A DNA stretch of 64,000 nt from JBJHDF01 sp050486405 (GCA_050486405.1 JBJHDF010000016.1:29489-93488), one strand, 5' to 3'. Shown: positions 29,406 through 38,553, counted from the stretch's first letter. Translations and numbers: made by a program. The notes: generated from the letters alone by a model not told the origin.

Positions 29406-30905
29406 ATGTCACTCGCCGTTATTCACACCCGCGCCAAGCTGGGCATAGACGCTCCGCTGGTCACCGTCGAAGTTCATCTCTCCAACGGCCTGCCCGGCCT
29501 GTCCATCGTCGGCCTGCCGGAGACTGCCGTGCGCGAAAGCAAGGACCGGGTACGCAGCGCCATTCTCAACAGTCATTTGGAATTTCCTGCCCGGCGCATC
29601 ACCGTCAACCTGGCGCCCGCCGATCTGCCCAAAGAGGGGGGACGCTTCGACCTGGCCATTGCCCTGGGTATTCTCGCCGCGTCTGGGCAGGTACCCGGGG
29701 AGCCGCTGGCGGACTGCGAACTGCTGGGAGAACTGGCCCTGTCCGGCGCGCTGCGGCCGGTGGCAGCGCCCCTGCCGGCGGCGCTGGCCTGTGGCGACGG
29801 CGGTCGCCAATTGATTATCAGCGCCGCCAGTGCGGCCGAAGCGGCGCTGGCCGGGCACACCCGGGTGTTCGGCGCCGACAACCTGCTGCAGGTATGCGCC
29901 CATCTGCACGGCCGACAGCGCCTGACCGAGGCCCTGCCCGAAACTCAGACGGCGGCCGTGCTTTACCCGGACCTGAAAGATGTGCGCGGCCAGTCCCACG
30001 CCAAGCGCGCCCTTGAGATTGCCGCCGCCGGCGGTCACAACCTGCTGCTGTATGGCCCGCCCGGCACAGGCAAAACCATGCTGGCCAGCCGCTTGCCCGG
30101 CCTGCTGCCACCGCTGGAGGAGCGGGAGCGGCTGGCGGTAGCCGCTATTCATTCCGTTGCCGGAGGTCAGCCCGCCACCGGTCTGACCCAGCGCCCCTTC
30201 CGAGCACCCCACCACACCGCTTCAGCCATTGCCCTGGTAGGCGGCGGGAGCAATCCCCGGCCGGGTGAAATATCGCTGGCCCACGGTGGCGTGCTTTTTC
30301 TCGATGAACTGCCAGAGTTTTCCCGGCATGTGCTGGAAGTGCTGCGCGAACCGCTGGAATGCGGCGAGATCCGCATTTCCCGGGCCAAAGCCCAGGCCGC
30401 CTATCCGGCGCACTTTCAACTGGTGGCAGCCATGAACCCCTGCCCCTGCGGCTATCACGGCGACAGTAGCGGTCGCTGTCACTGCACCCCAGAGCAGATT
30501 CGTCGCTATCGCGGCCGCCTGTCCGGGCCGCTGCTGGATCGTATCGACATGCATGTGCCCGTGCGACTACTGGCCCGAGGGGAGTTGCACGGGCCTGTCG
30601 ATGGGGAGAACAGCGCGACGGTGCGCGAACGGGTGAGTGTTGCCAGGGCCCGGCAACTCCGGCGCCAGGGCAAGTGCAATCACCAGCTGCAGGCCGGCCA
30701 GTTGGAAGCGGTATGTCAACTGGATGCAAAAGACCGACGGTGGCTGGAGTCCGCCATTGAGAAGCTCGGACTTTCCCTGCGCGCCTACCACCGGGTTCTG
30801 AAAGTGGCGCGCACCCTGGCGGACATGGCCAACCGGGAGCGCATGGCGGTGGAAGACCTCAGCGAGGCGCTCAGTTACCGAACGCTGGATCGCGATGGCG
30901 TCTAA
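29406..30905 (+). CDS. comM: YifB/ComM-family Mg chelatase-like AAA+ ATPase
   Basis: 499 residues. The N-terminal Lon-protease-like fold (about 1-160; SIVGLPETAVRESKDRVRSA, LPKEGGRFDLAIALGIL) is followed by an AAA+ module: Walker A LYGPPGTGKTMLASRLPGLL, Walker B VLFLDELPEF, then the zinc-like CPCGYHGD...RCHCT segment and the C-terminal chelatase domain (RAYHRVLKVARTLADM). ComM is a hexameric helicase that promotes branch migration during natural transformation. dprA elsewhere in this window is a second transformation-linked gene. Confidence 0.95.
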   Translation: MSLAVIHTRAKLGIDAPLVTVEVHLSNGLPGLSIVGLPETAVRESKDRVRSAILNSHLEFPARRITVNLAPADLPKEGGRFDLAIALGILAASGQVPGEPLADCELLGELALSGALRPVAAPLPAALACGDGGRQLIISAASAAEAALAGHTRVFGADNLLQVCAHLHGRQRLTEALPETQTAAVLYPDLKDVRGQSHAKRALEIAAAGGHNLLLYGPPGTGKTMLASRLPGLLPPLEERERLAVAAIHSVAGGQPATGLTQRPFRAPHHTASAIALVGGGSNPRPGEISLAHGGVLFLDELPEFSRHVLEVLREPLECGEIRISRAKAQAAYPAHFQLVAAMNPCPCGYHGDSSGRCHCTPEQIRRYRGRLSGPLLDRIDMHVPVRLLARGELHGPVDGENSATVRERVSVARARQLRRQGKCNHQLQAGQLEAVCQLDAKDRRWLESAIEKLGLSLRAYHRVLKVARTLADMANRERMAVEDLSEALSYRTLDRDGV

Positions 30906-30926
30906 TCAGTACGCAACTGCGGGCTA

Positions 30927-32633
30927 TCAACTGCTGGTGCGCTTTTGGCGGTTTTTGAGAAAGCGGCGGATTTGTTTCAGGTCCTGGGGCGGACAAATGC
31001 TGTAACCCTGCATTTGATCACATCCGTTTGCCGTCAGCCATTCCAGCTGCTTTTCGGTTTCCACCCCCTCCGCCACCACCACTTTGCCCAGGTTCTGCGC
31101 GAGGTTGATCATGGCGGACACCAGCCGCCGATCGCTGTGGTTACTCTCCAATTTCGCCATAAAGCGGGAATCGATTTTGACCGCGGCGATAGGCAGCTTC
31201 TGCAGTTGCGAAAAGGAAGAGCTGCCTGTGCCGAAGTCGTCCAGGGAAAAGGCAACGCCAAAGAACGACAACGGCCGCATGCACAAGCTCACCAGATCAA
31301 TGTTCTCCATAAAGGTGGCCTCGGTCAGCTCGAACTCGATATCGGCGGGATTCACACCAGTATCGGAAAAGATGCGGGCAATCCGGGGCACCAGATCGTC
31401 GTCCAGAAACTGGCGCACCGAGAGATTGATGGCCATGGCCAACGAATTTTTGACAATAGGCTGCAGTATCGCGAGATCAAGACAGGCCTGCTCGATTACC
31501 CAGTAGCCAATCTCCGTGATGATGCCCGTATCCTGGGCCACACCGATAAAGTCGGCCGCGTTGATCACGCCCTTGTCCGGGTGTTGCCAGCGCAATAGCG
31601 CCTCCACCGCCACTATCCGGTTGCTGCGGATATCCAGCCGCGGCTGATAGTGCAGAAACAGCTGCTTGCGCTTCAAGGCGATACGCAGATCAGACTCCAG
31701 GCGTAACTGCCGTCTCGCCTCGCGGTTCATGGATTCGGTGAAGAAACGAAAACTGTTGTTATCTTCCTGCTTGGCCTGATACATGGCCATGTCCGCACTT
31801 TTCAATAAATCACCGGCACTGCGCCCCGCCTCCGGGTAAACTGCTATACCAATACTGCAGCCTACCACTACCTCGTAGCCAGTAACATGCATCGGCGCCG
31901 ACAGTTCATCGATGATCTTTTCCGCCAGGTGGGCCACATCGGTGCTGTTGCTCATGCTTTCCAGCAGCAGGGTAAACTCATCACCGCCCATGCGCCCCAC
32001 GGTGTCACTGCGCCGCATGCATCGAGTAAGTCGTTCGGCGCACATGCGGATCACTGCGTCGCCAACGTCGTGGCCAAAACTGTCGTTGATCTGCTTGAAG
32101 CCATTCAGATCCACAAACAGCAGGGTAAACCCACTCTTGTCGCGATCGGCAAGTTGGATGGCGTGTTCCAGGCGGTCGCGAAACAAAATCCGGTTGGGAA
32201 TATCGGTGAGCGGGTCGTAGTGGGCCAGGCGAGACAAGTGCAGTTCGGATTGTTTTCGCTCAAGGGCGTAGCGCAGACTGCGTTCCAGCAACTGCGGCGT
32301 GATTTCACTTTTGATGAGATAGTCGGCCGCACCGGCCTTGATCGCGTTGCGGTCAACCTCCTGGTCCATGGTGTCGGTCATCACCAGTATGGGTGTGGTG
32401 CAGGCCTGGACGCGCGCCGTGTTCAGCAGCTCGTGAACATTTCGTTCACCCCAGTAGTAGTCGAGAATGACAAGGTCGTAATGGCCCGACAAAATATTGT
32501 GCAGTACGCCTTCGAGTTTTGACTGCCAGGTGATGTGGTACGCCACATCCGTCAATTGCGCCAACATATCGGCCAGCAGTAGATACTCACCCTGCTCCCG
32601 GTCTACGAAAAGTATGTTGGTTTTGTCATCCAC
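30927..32633 (-). CDS. Response regulator with GGDEF and EAL domains
   Basis: About 568 residues. REC domain (about 5-125): phospho-acceptor Asp in LVILDYYWGE, conserved Lys in AADYLIK. GGDEF domain: intact GRMGGDEF active site and an inhibitory RRSD I-site five residues before it. EAL domain: VAVEALLRW, INLSVRQF, FELTEATF, DDFGTGSSSF, VKID, VVAEGVET all present. It can in principle both make and degrade c-di-GMP under phosphorylation control; no histidine kinase is adjacent. I chose GTG 32633, just before the REC domain. The frame continues upstream to GTG 32744 with unlikely sequence. About 280 bases separate it from divergent rep. Confidence 0.88.
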   Translation of the reverse strand: MDDKTNILFVDREQGEYLLLADMLAQLTDVAYHITWQSKLEGVLHNILSGHYDLVILDYYWGERNVHELLNTARVQACTTPILVMTDTMDQEVDRNAIKAGAADYLIKSEITPQLLERSLRYALERKQSELHLSRLAHYDPLTDIPNRILFRDRLEHAIQLADRDKSGFTLLFVDLNGFKQINDSFGHDVGDAVIRMCAERLTRCMRRSDTVGRMGGDEFTLLLESMSNSTDVAHLAEKIIDELSAPMHVTGYEVVVGCSIGIAVYPEAGRSAGDLLKSADMAMYQAKQEDNNSFRFFTESMNREARRQLRLESDLRIALKRKQLFLHYQPRLDIRSNRIVAVEALLRWQHPDKGVINAADFIGVAQDTGIITEIGYWVIEQACLDLAILQPIVKNSLAMAINLSVRQFLDDDLVPRIARIFSDTGVNPADIEFELTEATFMENIDLVSLCMRPLSFFGVAFSLDDFGTGSSSFSQLQKLPIAAVKIDSRFMAKLESNHSDRRLVSAMINLAQNLGKVVVAEGVETEKQLEWLTANGCDQMQGYSICPPQDLKQIRRFLKNRQKRTSS

Positions 32634-32917
32634 TCCATCAGATCTCCAGACACTGCCCCGGCCAGACCCGCGCCAGGGCCTTCCCGAAAACGGCGCCGGG
32701 AATACAACAACTTTAACCAATTCCTCATCCCAGAGGAACAACACTGCCTTCGATATAACAAACTAACCGGAACGGCCCGATTTTAGTACCCAAACGTTAT
32801 ACCCATAAACCGACGCGGGCATCCATGGCGACCGCATTGGGCGTGCTACAATGCGCCCCTTTTTTGGAAAGCACCCCTTTTGTGTGACAGCATTCAACTT
32901 GTGACCAAATCCAACTC

Positions 32918-34939
32918 GTGACCAATCTCAACCGCCCTCAGCAAGCCGCCGTACTGTATATCGACGGGCCCTGCCTGGTGCTGGCCGGTGCCGGCAGCGG
33001 CAAGACCAGTGTGATTACCCGTAAAATCGCCCACCTTATTGACCACTGCGACCTGCCGGCGCGGCATATCGCCGCGCTCACCTTCACCAACAAGGCAGCG
33101 CGGGAGATGAAAGAACGGGTGGCGCGCTTGGTAAAAGGCACCGCTGCCCGGGGGTTGACGGTCGCCACCTTTCACAACCTCGGGCTCAACATAATCCGGC
33201 GGGAGATTCGCACCCTGGGTTACAAACCTGGCTTCTCCATCTTCGATGCCGAAGACGCCCGGGCGTTGCTCAGGGAACTGGCGCTCAAGGACGGCGACGC
33301 GGATAGCGAATACCTGGCGCAGGCGCAGCAACAGGTTTCGCAGTGGAAAAACGATCTGGTATCGCCGCTCCAAGCCGAGCAGCAGGCCGGGACCCCCGGC
33401 GAGCAGACACTGGCCAGACTGTATCAGCGCTTCAATCAGGCGCTGCGCGCTTACAACGCCGTGGACTTTGACGACCTCATTCTGCTGCCAGTGCAACTGT
33501 TTCGCGACGACCCCCAGGTGCTGCAGCGCTGGCAGCGCCGCATCCGCTACCTGCTGGTGGACGAGTATCAGGACACCAACCACAGCCAGTACCTGCTGGT
33601 AAAGCAACTGGTGGGCGATCGCGGCAGCCTGACAGTGGTGGGGGACGACGATCAGTCCATTTACGCCTGGCGGGGCGCGCGCCCGGAAAACCTGTCGCAA
33701 TTGAAAAGGGATTTTCCCGCCCTGAAAGTGATCAAGCTGGAGCAGAATTACCGCTCCACCAGTCGCATACTGCGGGCGGCCAATCAACTGATTGCCAACA
33801 ACCCCCACGAGTTCGAAAAGTCTCTCTGGAGCGAAATGGGCCCGGGAGAGCCCATACGCCTGATTCGCTGCCGGGATGAAGACACCGAAGCCGAGCGCGT
33901 GGCGGCGGAGATACTCACCCAGCGCCTGACCCGCAAGGGGCGCTTTCGGGATTTTGCCGTGCTCTATCGCGGCAATCACCAGGCGCGGCTGATGGAAATC
34001 AAACTGCAGCAGCACCAGATTCCCTACCGGATCAGCGGCGGCTCATCGTTTTTTGCCCGCACAGAAATCAAGGATGTTATGGCCTACCTGCGCCTGGTGG
34101 TCAACCCCGACGACGACAACGCCTTTCTTCGGGTGGTCAACACGCCCAGACGACAGATCGGCACCAGCACCCTGGAAACACTGGGGCAGTACGCGACTGA
34201 ACGGCACATCGGTCTGCTGGCGGCCTGCGACGAGGTGGGCCTGCGCAGTCGCCTGCCCGGCAAAAGTCTGGAACGACTTGCCGAGTTCTGCCACTGGCTG
34301 CAACACACGCGCCAGCGCTGCCTGGGCGACAACCCCATCGCCGCCATCCGCAACCTGCTGGAACAGATCGACTACGCCGGCTGGCTGCAGCAGAACTCCG
34401 CCAGCAGCCGTGCCGCGGAAAAACGAATGGAGAACGTGGACTACCTGGTCAAGTCACTGGAGGAGAGCATAAAGCGGCTGGAGGACGCCGACAGCAGTGA
34501 TGACCACCCGTTGAAAGACGCCATAGCCCGGCTGGTGTTGCGGGACCTGCTCGATCGCCAGGAGGAGGAGGACCTCACCGACCAAGTGCAACTGCTGACC
34601 CTACACGCCTCCAAGGGATTGGAGTTTCCCCACGTATTCATCATCGGCATGGAAGAGGATCTACTGCCCCACCGCGCCAGCATAGACTCGGACGATATCG
34701 CCGAGGAGCGGCGGCTGGCCTACGTGGGCATCACCCGCGCCCAGCGCTCACTCACCCTGACCATGGCGGCCAAGCGCAAGCAGTTTGGCGAGCTGGTGGA
34801 GACCACCCCCAGCCGGTTTATCGAGGAACTGCCTCAGGCGGACCTGGAGATGGAGGGTTTTGGCGAACAGAGCCCGGAGAAAAATCAGGCGCGGGGCGAG
34901 GAGACACTCAGCAATCTGCTGGGCATGTTCGACCCCTGA
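32918..34939 (+). CDS. rep: ATP-dependent DNA helicase Rep (UvrD/SF1)
   Basis: 673 residues, Rep length. SF1 motifs: LNRPQQAAV (Q motif), VLAGAGSGKTSVITRKIAHL (I), AALTFTNKAAREMKERV (Ia), LLVDEYQDTNHSQY (II), TVVGDDDQSIYAWRGA (III), KLEQNYRSTSRIL (IV), LLTLHASKGLEFPHVFI (V) and EERRLAYVGITRAQRSLTLT (VI). It is a 3'-5' helicase that clears protein blocks ahead of replication forks. The start is GTG 32918; a TACAAT about 70 bases upstream may be its -10 box. Confidence 0.96.
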   Translation: MTNLNRPQQAAVLYIDGPCLVLAGAGSGKTSVITRKIAHLIDHCDLPARHIAALTFTNKAAREMKERVARLVKGTAARGLTVATFHNLGLNIIRREIRTLGYKPGFSIFDAEDARALLRELALKDGDADSEYLAQAQQQVSQWKNDLVSPLQAEQQAGTPGEQTLARLYQRFNQALRAYNAVDFDDLILLPVQLFRDDPQVLQRWQRRIRYLLVDEYQDTNHSQYLLVKQLVGDRGSLTVVGDDDQSIYAWRGARPENLSQLKRDFPALKVIKLEQNYRSTSRILRAANQLIANNPHEFEKSLWSEMGPGEPIRLIRCRDEDTEAERVAAEILTQRLTRKGRFRDFAVLYRGNHQARLMEIKLQQHQIPYRISGGSSFFARTEIKDVMAYLRLVVNPDDDNAFLRVVNTPRRQIGTSTLETLGQYATERHIGLLAACDEVGLRSRLPGKSLERLAEFCHWLQHTRQRCLGDNPIAAIRNLLEQIDYAGWLQQNSASSRAAEKRMENVDYLVKSLEESIKRLEDADSSDDHPLKDAIARLVLRDLLDRQEEEDLTDQVQLLTLHASKGLEFPHVFIIGMEEDLLPHRASIDSDDIAEERRLAYVGITRAQRSLTLTMAAKRKQFGELVETTPSRFIEELPQADLEMEGFGEQSPEKNQARGEETLSNLLGMFDP

Positions 34940-34971
34940 CGTCCTCGGGGGCCGAACATGCCCGTTGGTGA

Positions 34972-35394
34972 TCAGCGGCTCTGATCCACCATGTAGTCCA
35001 CGGAGGCATTCAGCTCCTCATCCGTGCAATCCATACAAAGCCCCATGGGCGGCATGCCGCCCAAACCGTCCCGGGCGTTGGCATAGACTGCGTCCATGCC
35101 CTGATCCAGGCGATAGGCCCAATCGTCCACATCGCCGGTTCTCGGCGCGCCGGCAATACCGGGCGTATGGCAAGTGGAGCAATAAGTCTGATAGATATGC
35201 TGGCCGCTGCGAGCGCCGTCGGTCACAGCCGAACCGGCCGCCGCAGGCGAGGCACAATCCTCGCCAACCATACAGACACTGCCGACCGGGGCTATGCGCT
35301 GGCGGATTTCATCGTCGGTACCGGCCTGAGCCAGACCGAGCGACATGGCAACGCCGACTGCTGTCAGTAAACCCAAGACTTGTTTTACTTGCAT
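34972..35394 (-). CDS. Periplasmic cytochrome c5-type protein
   Basis: 140 residues from ATG 35394: signal peptide MQVKQVLGLLTAVGVAMSLGLAQA (written here only to show type; cleavage after ALAQA-like site), then one class I c-type heme site CSTCH with distal Met in GLGGMPPMG. The CMDC pair in GLCMDCTDEELNASVDYM is the cytochrome c5 disulfide hallmark. An extra N-terminal loop with Cys residues (VCMVGEDCAS) precedes the heme domain and is less usual. It probably carries electrons to terminal oxidases. Confidence 0.88.
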   Translation of the reverse strand: MQVKQVLGLLTAVGVAMSLGLAQAGTDDEIRQRIAPVGSVCMVGEDCASPAAAGSAVTDGARSGQHIYQTYCSTCHTPGIAGAPRTGDVDDWAYRLDQGMDAVYANARDGLGGMPPMGLCMDCTDEELNASVDYMVDQSR

Positions 35395-35530
35395 GACTCG
35401 TAATTCCTCGTGACAAAACCATTGGGTCCGGGTGCCCCGGACCGAGCGCCCGGGCGCGGGGCGCGCCATTATAGCGACTATCCTTCGCCGGGGCTATGCG
35501 CGCCGGGCCGTGGCCAGCCCCGCCAAAACG

Positions 35531-35559
35531 TAGACGCGACGCCCCGAGACTAGTACAAT
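35531..35559 (+). promoter_or_regulatory. Predicted tRNA-Arg promoter
   Basis: TAGACG at 35531-35536 and TACAAT at 35554-35559 are spaced 17 bases apart and end 27 bases before the tRNA. The -35 match is 4 of 6. Confidence 0.5.
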
Positions 35560-35586
35560 CGCGGCCCCGCCACGAAGTGTTTTATT

Positions 35587-35663
35587 GCATCCGTAGCTCA
35601 GCTGGATAGAGTAGCGGCTTCCGAAGCCGTTGGTCGCAGGTTCGAATCCTGCCGGGTGCGCCA
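35587..35663 (+). tRNA. tRNA-Arg (anticodon CCG)
   Basis: 77 bases including an encoded CCA. The acceptor stem GCATCCG/CGGGTGC pairs fully with one T-G wobble. The D arm is GTAGCTCAGCTGGATAGAG, the anticodon stem GCGGC/GCCGT encloses loop TTCCGAA with anticodon CCG, and the T arm contains GGTTCGAATCC. The pattern matches E. coli tRNA-Arg(CCG), which reads CGG codons. A terminator follows directly. Confidence 0.97.
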
Positions 35664-35698
35664 ATGCTCAAAGCCCGCCCCTGGCGGGCTTTTTCTTT
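35648..35698 (+). repeat. 51-base direct repeat, copy 1 (tRNA 3' end plus terminator)
   Basis: This segment runs from the T-arm of the tRNA (CCTGCCGGGTGCGCCA) through the terminator to TTTTTCTTT. It is repeated without mismatch at 35783-35833. Repeats of tRNA 3' ends are typical of integrative-element attachment sites. Confidence 0.9.
35671..35697 (+). terminator. Intrinsic terminator of tRNA-Arg
   Basis: AAGCCCGCC-CCT-GGCGGGCTT is a perfect 9-base stem followed by TTTCTTT, eight bases after the CCA end. Confidence 0.9.
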
Positions 35699-35782
35699 AC
35701 CCGGCGGATTGCCGGCCACCAGGCACAGCCTGGCGGCGTTCCGCCTCGCGCGAAGCAGTGCTTCGCAAACGCGAGGCTACAC
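35699..35782. repeat. 84-base hairpin-rich spacer between the tRNA repeats
   Basis: Nearly all of it can fold. CCAGGC-ACA-GCCTGG lies at 35719-35733. CCTCGCG (35744-35750) pairs with CGCGAGG (35770-35776) around an inner CGAAGCA-G-TGCTTCG (35751-35765). It holds no gene. It resembles a REP/BIME-type element or the remnant of an integrated element. Confidence 0.6.
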
Positions 35783-35833
35783 CCTGCCGGGTGCGCCAAT
35801 GCTCAAAGCCCGCCCCTGGCGGGCTTTTTCTTT
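35783..35833 (+). repeat. 51-base direct repeat, copy 2 (orphan tRNA 3' end plus terminator)
   Basis: Identical to 35648-35698 but without the 5' part of the tRNA. The second terminator stem lies at 35806-35826. It sits 51 bases before the AGCS transporter start, so it would block readthrough into that gene. Confidence 0.9.
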
Positions 35834-35883
35834 TCCAGGTACTGCCGGGTGGCGTTTCCCCTGCCAAACCGGTAGGGTGGCCC

Positions 35884-37302
35884 ATGGTTACAAACCCGGC
35901 AGAAACCCAAGTTGCAACCATGGAAACCCTCCTCAGCCAATTCGCCAGTTTTATGTGGGGCACACCACTGGTGTTGCTGCTGGTGGGTGGCGGCCTGTTT
36001 TTTATGGTGTTCTCCGGGCTCACCCCCTACCGCCACTTTGGCCACGCCATTCGGGTGGTACTGGGCCGCTACGATGATCCGGACCACCAGGGCGAGATTC
36101 CTCACCGCCAAACCCTGTCAACCGCCCTGTCCGGCACCCTGGGGCTGGGCAACATCGCCGGCGTCGCTCTGGCCATCACCATGGGCGGACCCGGCGCCGT
36201 CTTCTGGATGTGGGTCACGGCGGTGGTGGGCGTGGCCACCAAGTATTACACCGCCACCCTGGCGGTGATGTATCGCGGCCGGGACAGCCTTGGGCGACTG
36301 CAGGGCGGCCCCATGTACGTGATCCAGGAAGGACTGGGGCCGCGCTGGAAACCCCTGGCCATCTTTTTCGCCCTGGCGGGGCTGTTCGGCACTTTGCCGA
36401 TCTTCCAGGCCAACCAGTTGGTGGAACTGCTGCGCAACAATATTGCCCAGCCTCTGGGGCTGGCCGAAACCGGAAGCGCTTTCGGCTTTAACCTGACCGC
36501 CGGTGTCACCCTGGCGGCCCTGGTGCTGGTGGTTGTCGTCGGTCGCATCCAGCGCGTCGGCAAGGTCACCCAGGTCCTGGTGCCGGGCATGGTGTGTTTT
36601 TACCTGCTGATGACACTGACCCTGCTGCTGTTGCACTGGCGGGAGATTCCCGCCGCTTTCACCTTTATCGTCACCGACGCCTTTACCGGTCAGGCCGCCG
36701 CCGGTGGCGCCATAGGTGCGGTAATCCTTATGGGCGTTCGTCGCGGCGCCTTTTCCAACGAGGCGGGCATAGGCACCGAATCCCTGGCCCACGGCGCGGC
36801 GCGCACCAACGAACCGGTGCGCGAGGGACTGGTGGGCATGCTGGGGCCGGTGATCGACACCCTGCTGGTTTGCACCTGTACCGCCCTGGCCATACTGGTC
36901 ACTGGCGTCTGGGACGCCGACAGCGGCCTGGGCGGCGTCACCCTGACCGCCAGTGCCTTCGACGCCGCCTTTCCCGGCGCGGGCAGCTGGCTGTTGACGG
37001 TAATGGTAGTCATGCTCGCACTGAGTACCATACTGACTTTCTGGTACTACGGCAGCAAATGCCTTGGCTACCTGATCGGCGCCGAACGCCAGCACCACTA
37101 TGTGTGGATATACGCCCTGCTGGTGGTGATCGGCAGCGTGATGACTCTGGAGGCAGTGGTGCATTTTGTCGATGGCATGTACGCCGTCATGGCTATCCCC
37201 ACCATGGTGTCAGCCCTGCTGCTGGCTCCCCGGGTCAACCGCGCCACCCGGGAATACTTCAGCGCCCTGGCGAGCCGCGGCAGCGCCGGAAGGCACTCTT
37301 GA
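35884..37302 (+). CDS. AGCS-family sodium:alanine/glycine symporter
   Basis: 472 residues from ATG 35884 (AGGGTGG upstream). The same frame runs back through the tRNA but that part cannot be coding. About 10 membrane helices are predicted. The AGCS signatures are LSGTLGLGNIAGVALAITMG, GGPGAVFWMWVTAVVGVATK, GGPMYVIQEGLG, RGAFSNEAGIGTESLAHGAA and ILTFWYYGSKCLGYL. It imports small neutral amino acids with Na+. It follows the duplicated tRNA terminator, so its own promoter must lie in the short gap before it. Confidence 0.93.
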   Translation: MVTNPAETQVATMETLLSQFASFMWGTPLVLLLVGGGLFFMVFSGLTPYRHFGHAIRVVLGRYDDPDHQGEIPHRQTLSTALSGTLGLGNIAGVALAITMGGPGAVFWMWVTAVVGVATKYYTATLAVMYRGRDSLGRLQGGPMYVIQEGLGPRWKPLAIFFALAGLFGTLPIFQANQLVELLRNNIAQPLGLAETGSAFGFNLTAGVTLAALVLVVVVGRIQRVGKVTQVLVPGMVCFYLLMTLTLLLLHWREIPAAFTFIVTDAFTGQAAAGGAIGAVILMGVRRGAFSNEAGIGTESLAHGAARTNEPVREGLVGMLGPVIDTLLVCTCTALAILVTGVWDADSGLGGVTLTASAFDAAFPGAGSWLLTVMVVMLALSTILTFWYYGSKCLGYLIGAERQHHYVWIYALLVVIGSVMTLEAVVHFVDGMYAVMAIPTMVSALLLAPRVNRATREYFSALASRGSAGRHS

Positions 37303-37368
37303 ACCCGGAATTTAAACCCTGCTCTGATGTCTACAAGCCATAGCCACTTCTGTCGGAGGCGCAGAGCC

Positions 37369-38064
37369 ATGTTGCATCAATCCAACCCGCAAAGCCGGTC
37401 CCTTTCCCGCCTGTTTTCCTGGCCCCTGACTGTGCTGGCGCTCGTGGCACTGGCGGCTTGCACCAGCGGCCCCAGATTTCAACCCGCCGATGCGCAGCTG
37501 TCGCCGACCGCCAAAGGCAATTTCGACCATGTGCTGTTGCATCCCGAACACCCGCTGCCCCAGATTTCCAGTATTTACGTCGAGACGCCAACAGTCACCA
37601 TGAGCCGTCACTGGCTGCGGGAGTATCGCACCCGCTACACCCAGCGGGACCTCGATCGCATAGAAAGCGATTACAGCCGGATGCTGTCCGAAGCCCTGGC
37701 CGACGCCCTCACCCACCGTCGACCCGTGAACCTGGTGGAAACACCCGACGACGCCGATCTCGTGCTCAGGCCTACCATGAGAAACGTCAACATCTACGCC
37801 CCGGACCTCAGTCTTGAGGGCATTACCCGTAAATACGCCCGCGAGGCCGGCAACGCCACCCTTGATCTGTTGCTGGTGGACCCCGCCACCGGACAGGTAC
37901 TGGGGCAGTTCGTCGACCACCGGGAAGCCCCCGCAGCGGCGGGATTCCGTATAGACCGGGCCAACCGCGCCACCAACAACCGCATGTTCCGCCGCCTGAT
38001 GGAACGCTGGAGCCACAATCTGGCTGCCTACCTGGAAGACGCCGGCTCGCTGCCCTCCCGCTGA
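37369..38064 (+). CDS. DUF3313-type lipoprotein
   Basis: 231 residues from ATG 37369, which has GGAGG nine bases upstream; ATG 37327 would add 14 residues. The signal ends in the lipobox LVALAAC (Cys about residue 31). The mature part has the DUF3313 layout: PHHVLLHPE-like start, YRTRYTQRDLDRIESDYSRMLSEALADAL, DDADLVLRPTMRNVNIYAPDLS and LDLLLVDPATGQVLGQFVDHR. Function is unknown; the family is thought to be outer-membrane associated. Confidence 0.78.
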   Translation: MLHQSNPQSRSLSRLFSWPLTVLALVALAACTSGPRFQPADAQLSPTAKGNFDHVLLHPEHPLPQISSIYVETPTVTMSRHWLREYRTRYTQRDLDRIESDYSRMLSEALADALTHRRPVNLVETPDDADLVLRPTMRNVNIYAPDLSLEGITRKYAREAGNATLDLLLVDPATGQVLGQFVDHREAPAAAGFRIDRANRATNNRMFRRLMERWSHNLAAYLEDAGSLPSR

Positions 38065-38111
38065 TGGTGGGGCCATGCGGGCCACCGCTCCTCCTGACGC
38101 TTGACACAGGC

Positions 38112-38142
38112 ATAAGCATGCCATACCGTATGGTATGCTTAT
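38112..38142. promoter_or_regulatory. Predicted TetR operator over the promoter of the downstream operon
   Basis: ATAAGCATGCCATAC-C-GTATGGTATGCTTAT is a 31-base dyad, 15-1-15, with one mismatch. A perfect -35 box TTGACA (38101-38106) precedes it, so bound regulator would cover the -10 region. A GGGAG ribosome site and the start of the next gene follow at 38167. The co-transcribed TetR gene is the likely ligand. Confidence 0.75.
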
Positions 38143-38166
38143 TTTGTCAACCAGGGAGATTGGACC

Positions 38167-38553
38167 ATGGCGCCATGGGCACAGTACAGCGGCTGGTACC
38201 TGTTCGCTACCGGCATTATCCACAACAGCATCGGCCTGGTAATGGGCTGGAGCATCATCGCCGGCATTCACGCCGACGGCTGGTGGAACACCGTAGAACC
38301 CCGCGGTGAAATGGACTTTGCCCGCAGTGCCATCCTGTGGTTTCTGGTGCTGGGCTTTTTTTGGATGATTCTCGGTCACCTGATGCAACAGTGGTTGAAC
38401 CAGACCCGCCGACCGCTGCCGGCGCTCACCGGCTGGGGGTTGCTGGCCAACGGCGTACTGGTGGCCGTGGTGCTGCCGACCTCCGGCGCCTGGCTGGTGA
38501 TCGCCCAGGGTCTGGTGATATTACTGGGCGGCCGCCGAATGGCGCCGGCATGA
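38167..38553 (+). CDS. DUF6463-like small membrane protein
   Basis: 128 residues with four predicted membrane helices (WYLFATGIIHNSIGLVMGW, ILWFLVLGFFWMILGHLM, LTGWGLLANGVLVAVVLP, AWLVIAQGLVILLGG). The first helix with its 'GxxHxxxG' pattern recalls DUF6463 proteins. Function is unknown. Its stop overlaps the TetR start (ATGA), so it is probably the repressor's main target, often a membrane or stress protein in such pairs. Confidence 0.7.
   Translation: MAPWAQYSGWYLFATGIIHNSIGLVMGWSIIAGIHADGWWNTVEPRGEMDFARSAILWFLVLGFFWMILGHLMQQWLNQTRRPLPALTGWGLLANGVLVAVVLPTSGAWLVIAQGLVILLGGRRMAPA

Noticed and set aside
35656..35883. Extension of the symporter frame back through the tRNA and repeats
   Set aside because: It overlaps a structured tRNA and terminators; ATG 35884 has a ribosome site and gives the family N-terminus.
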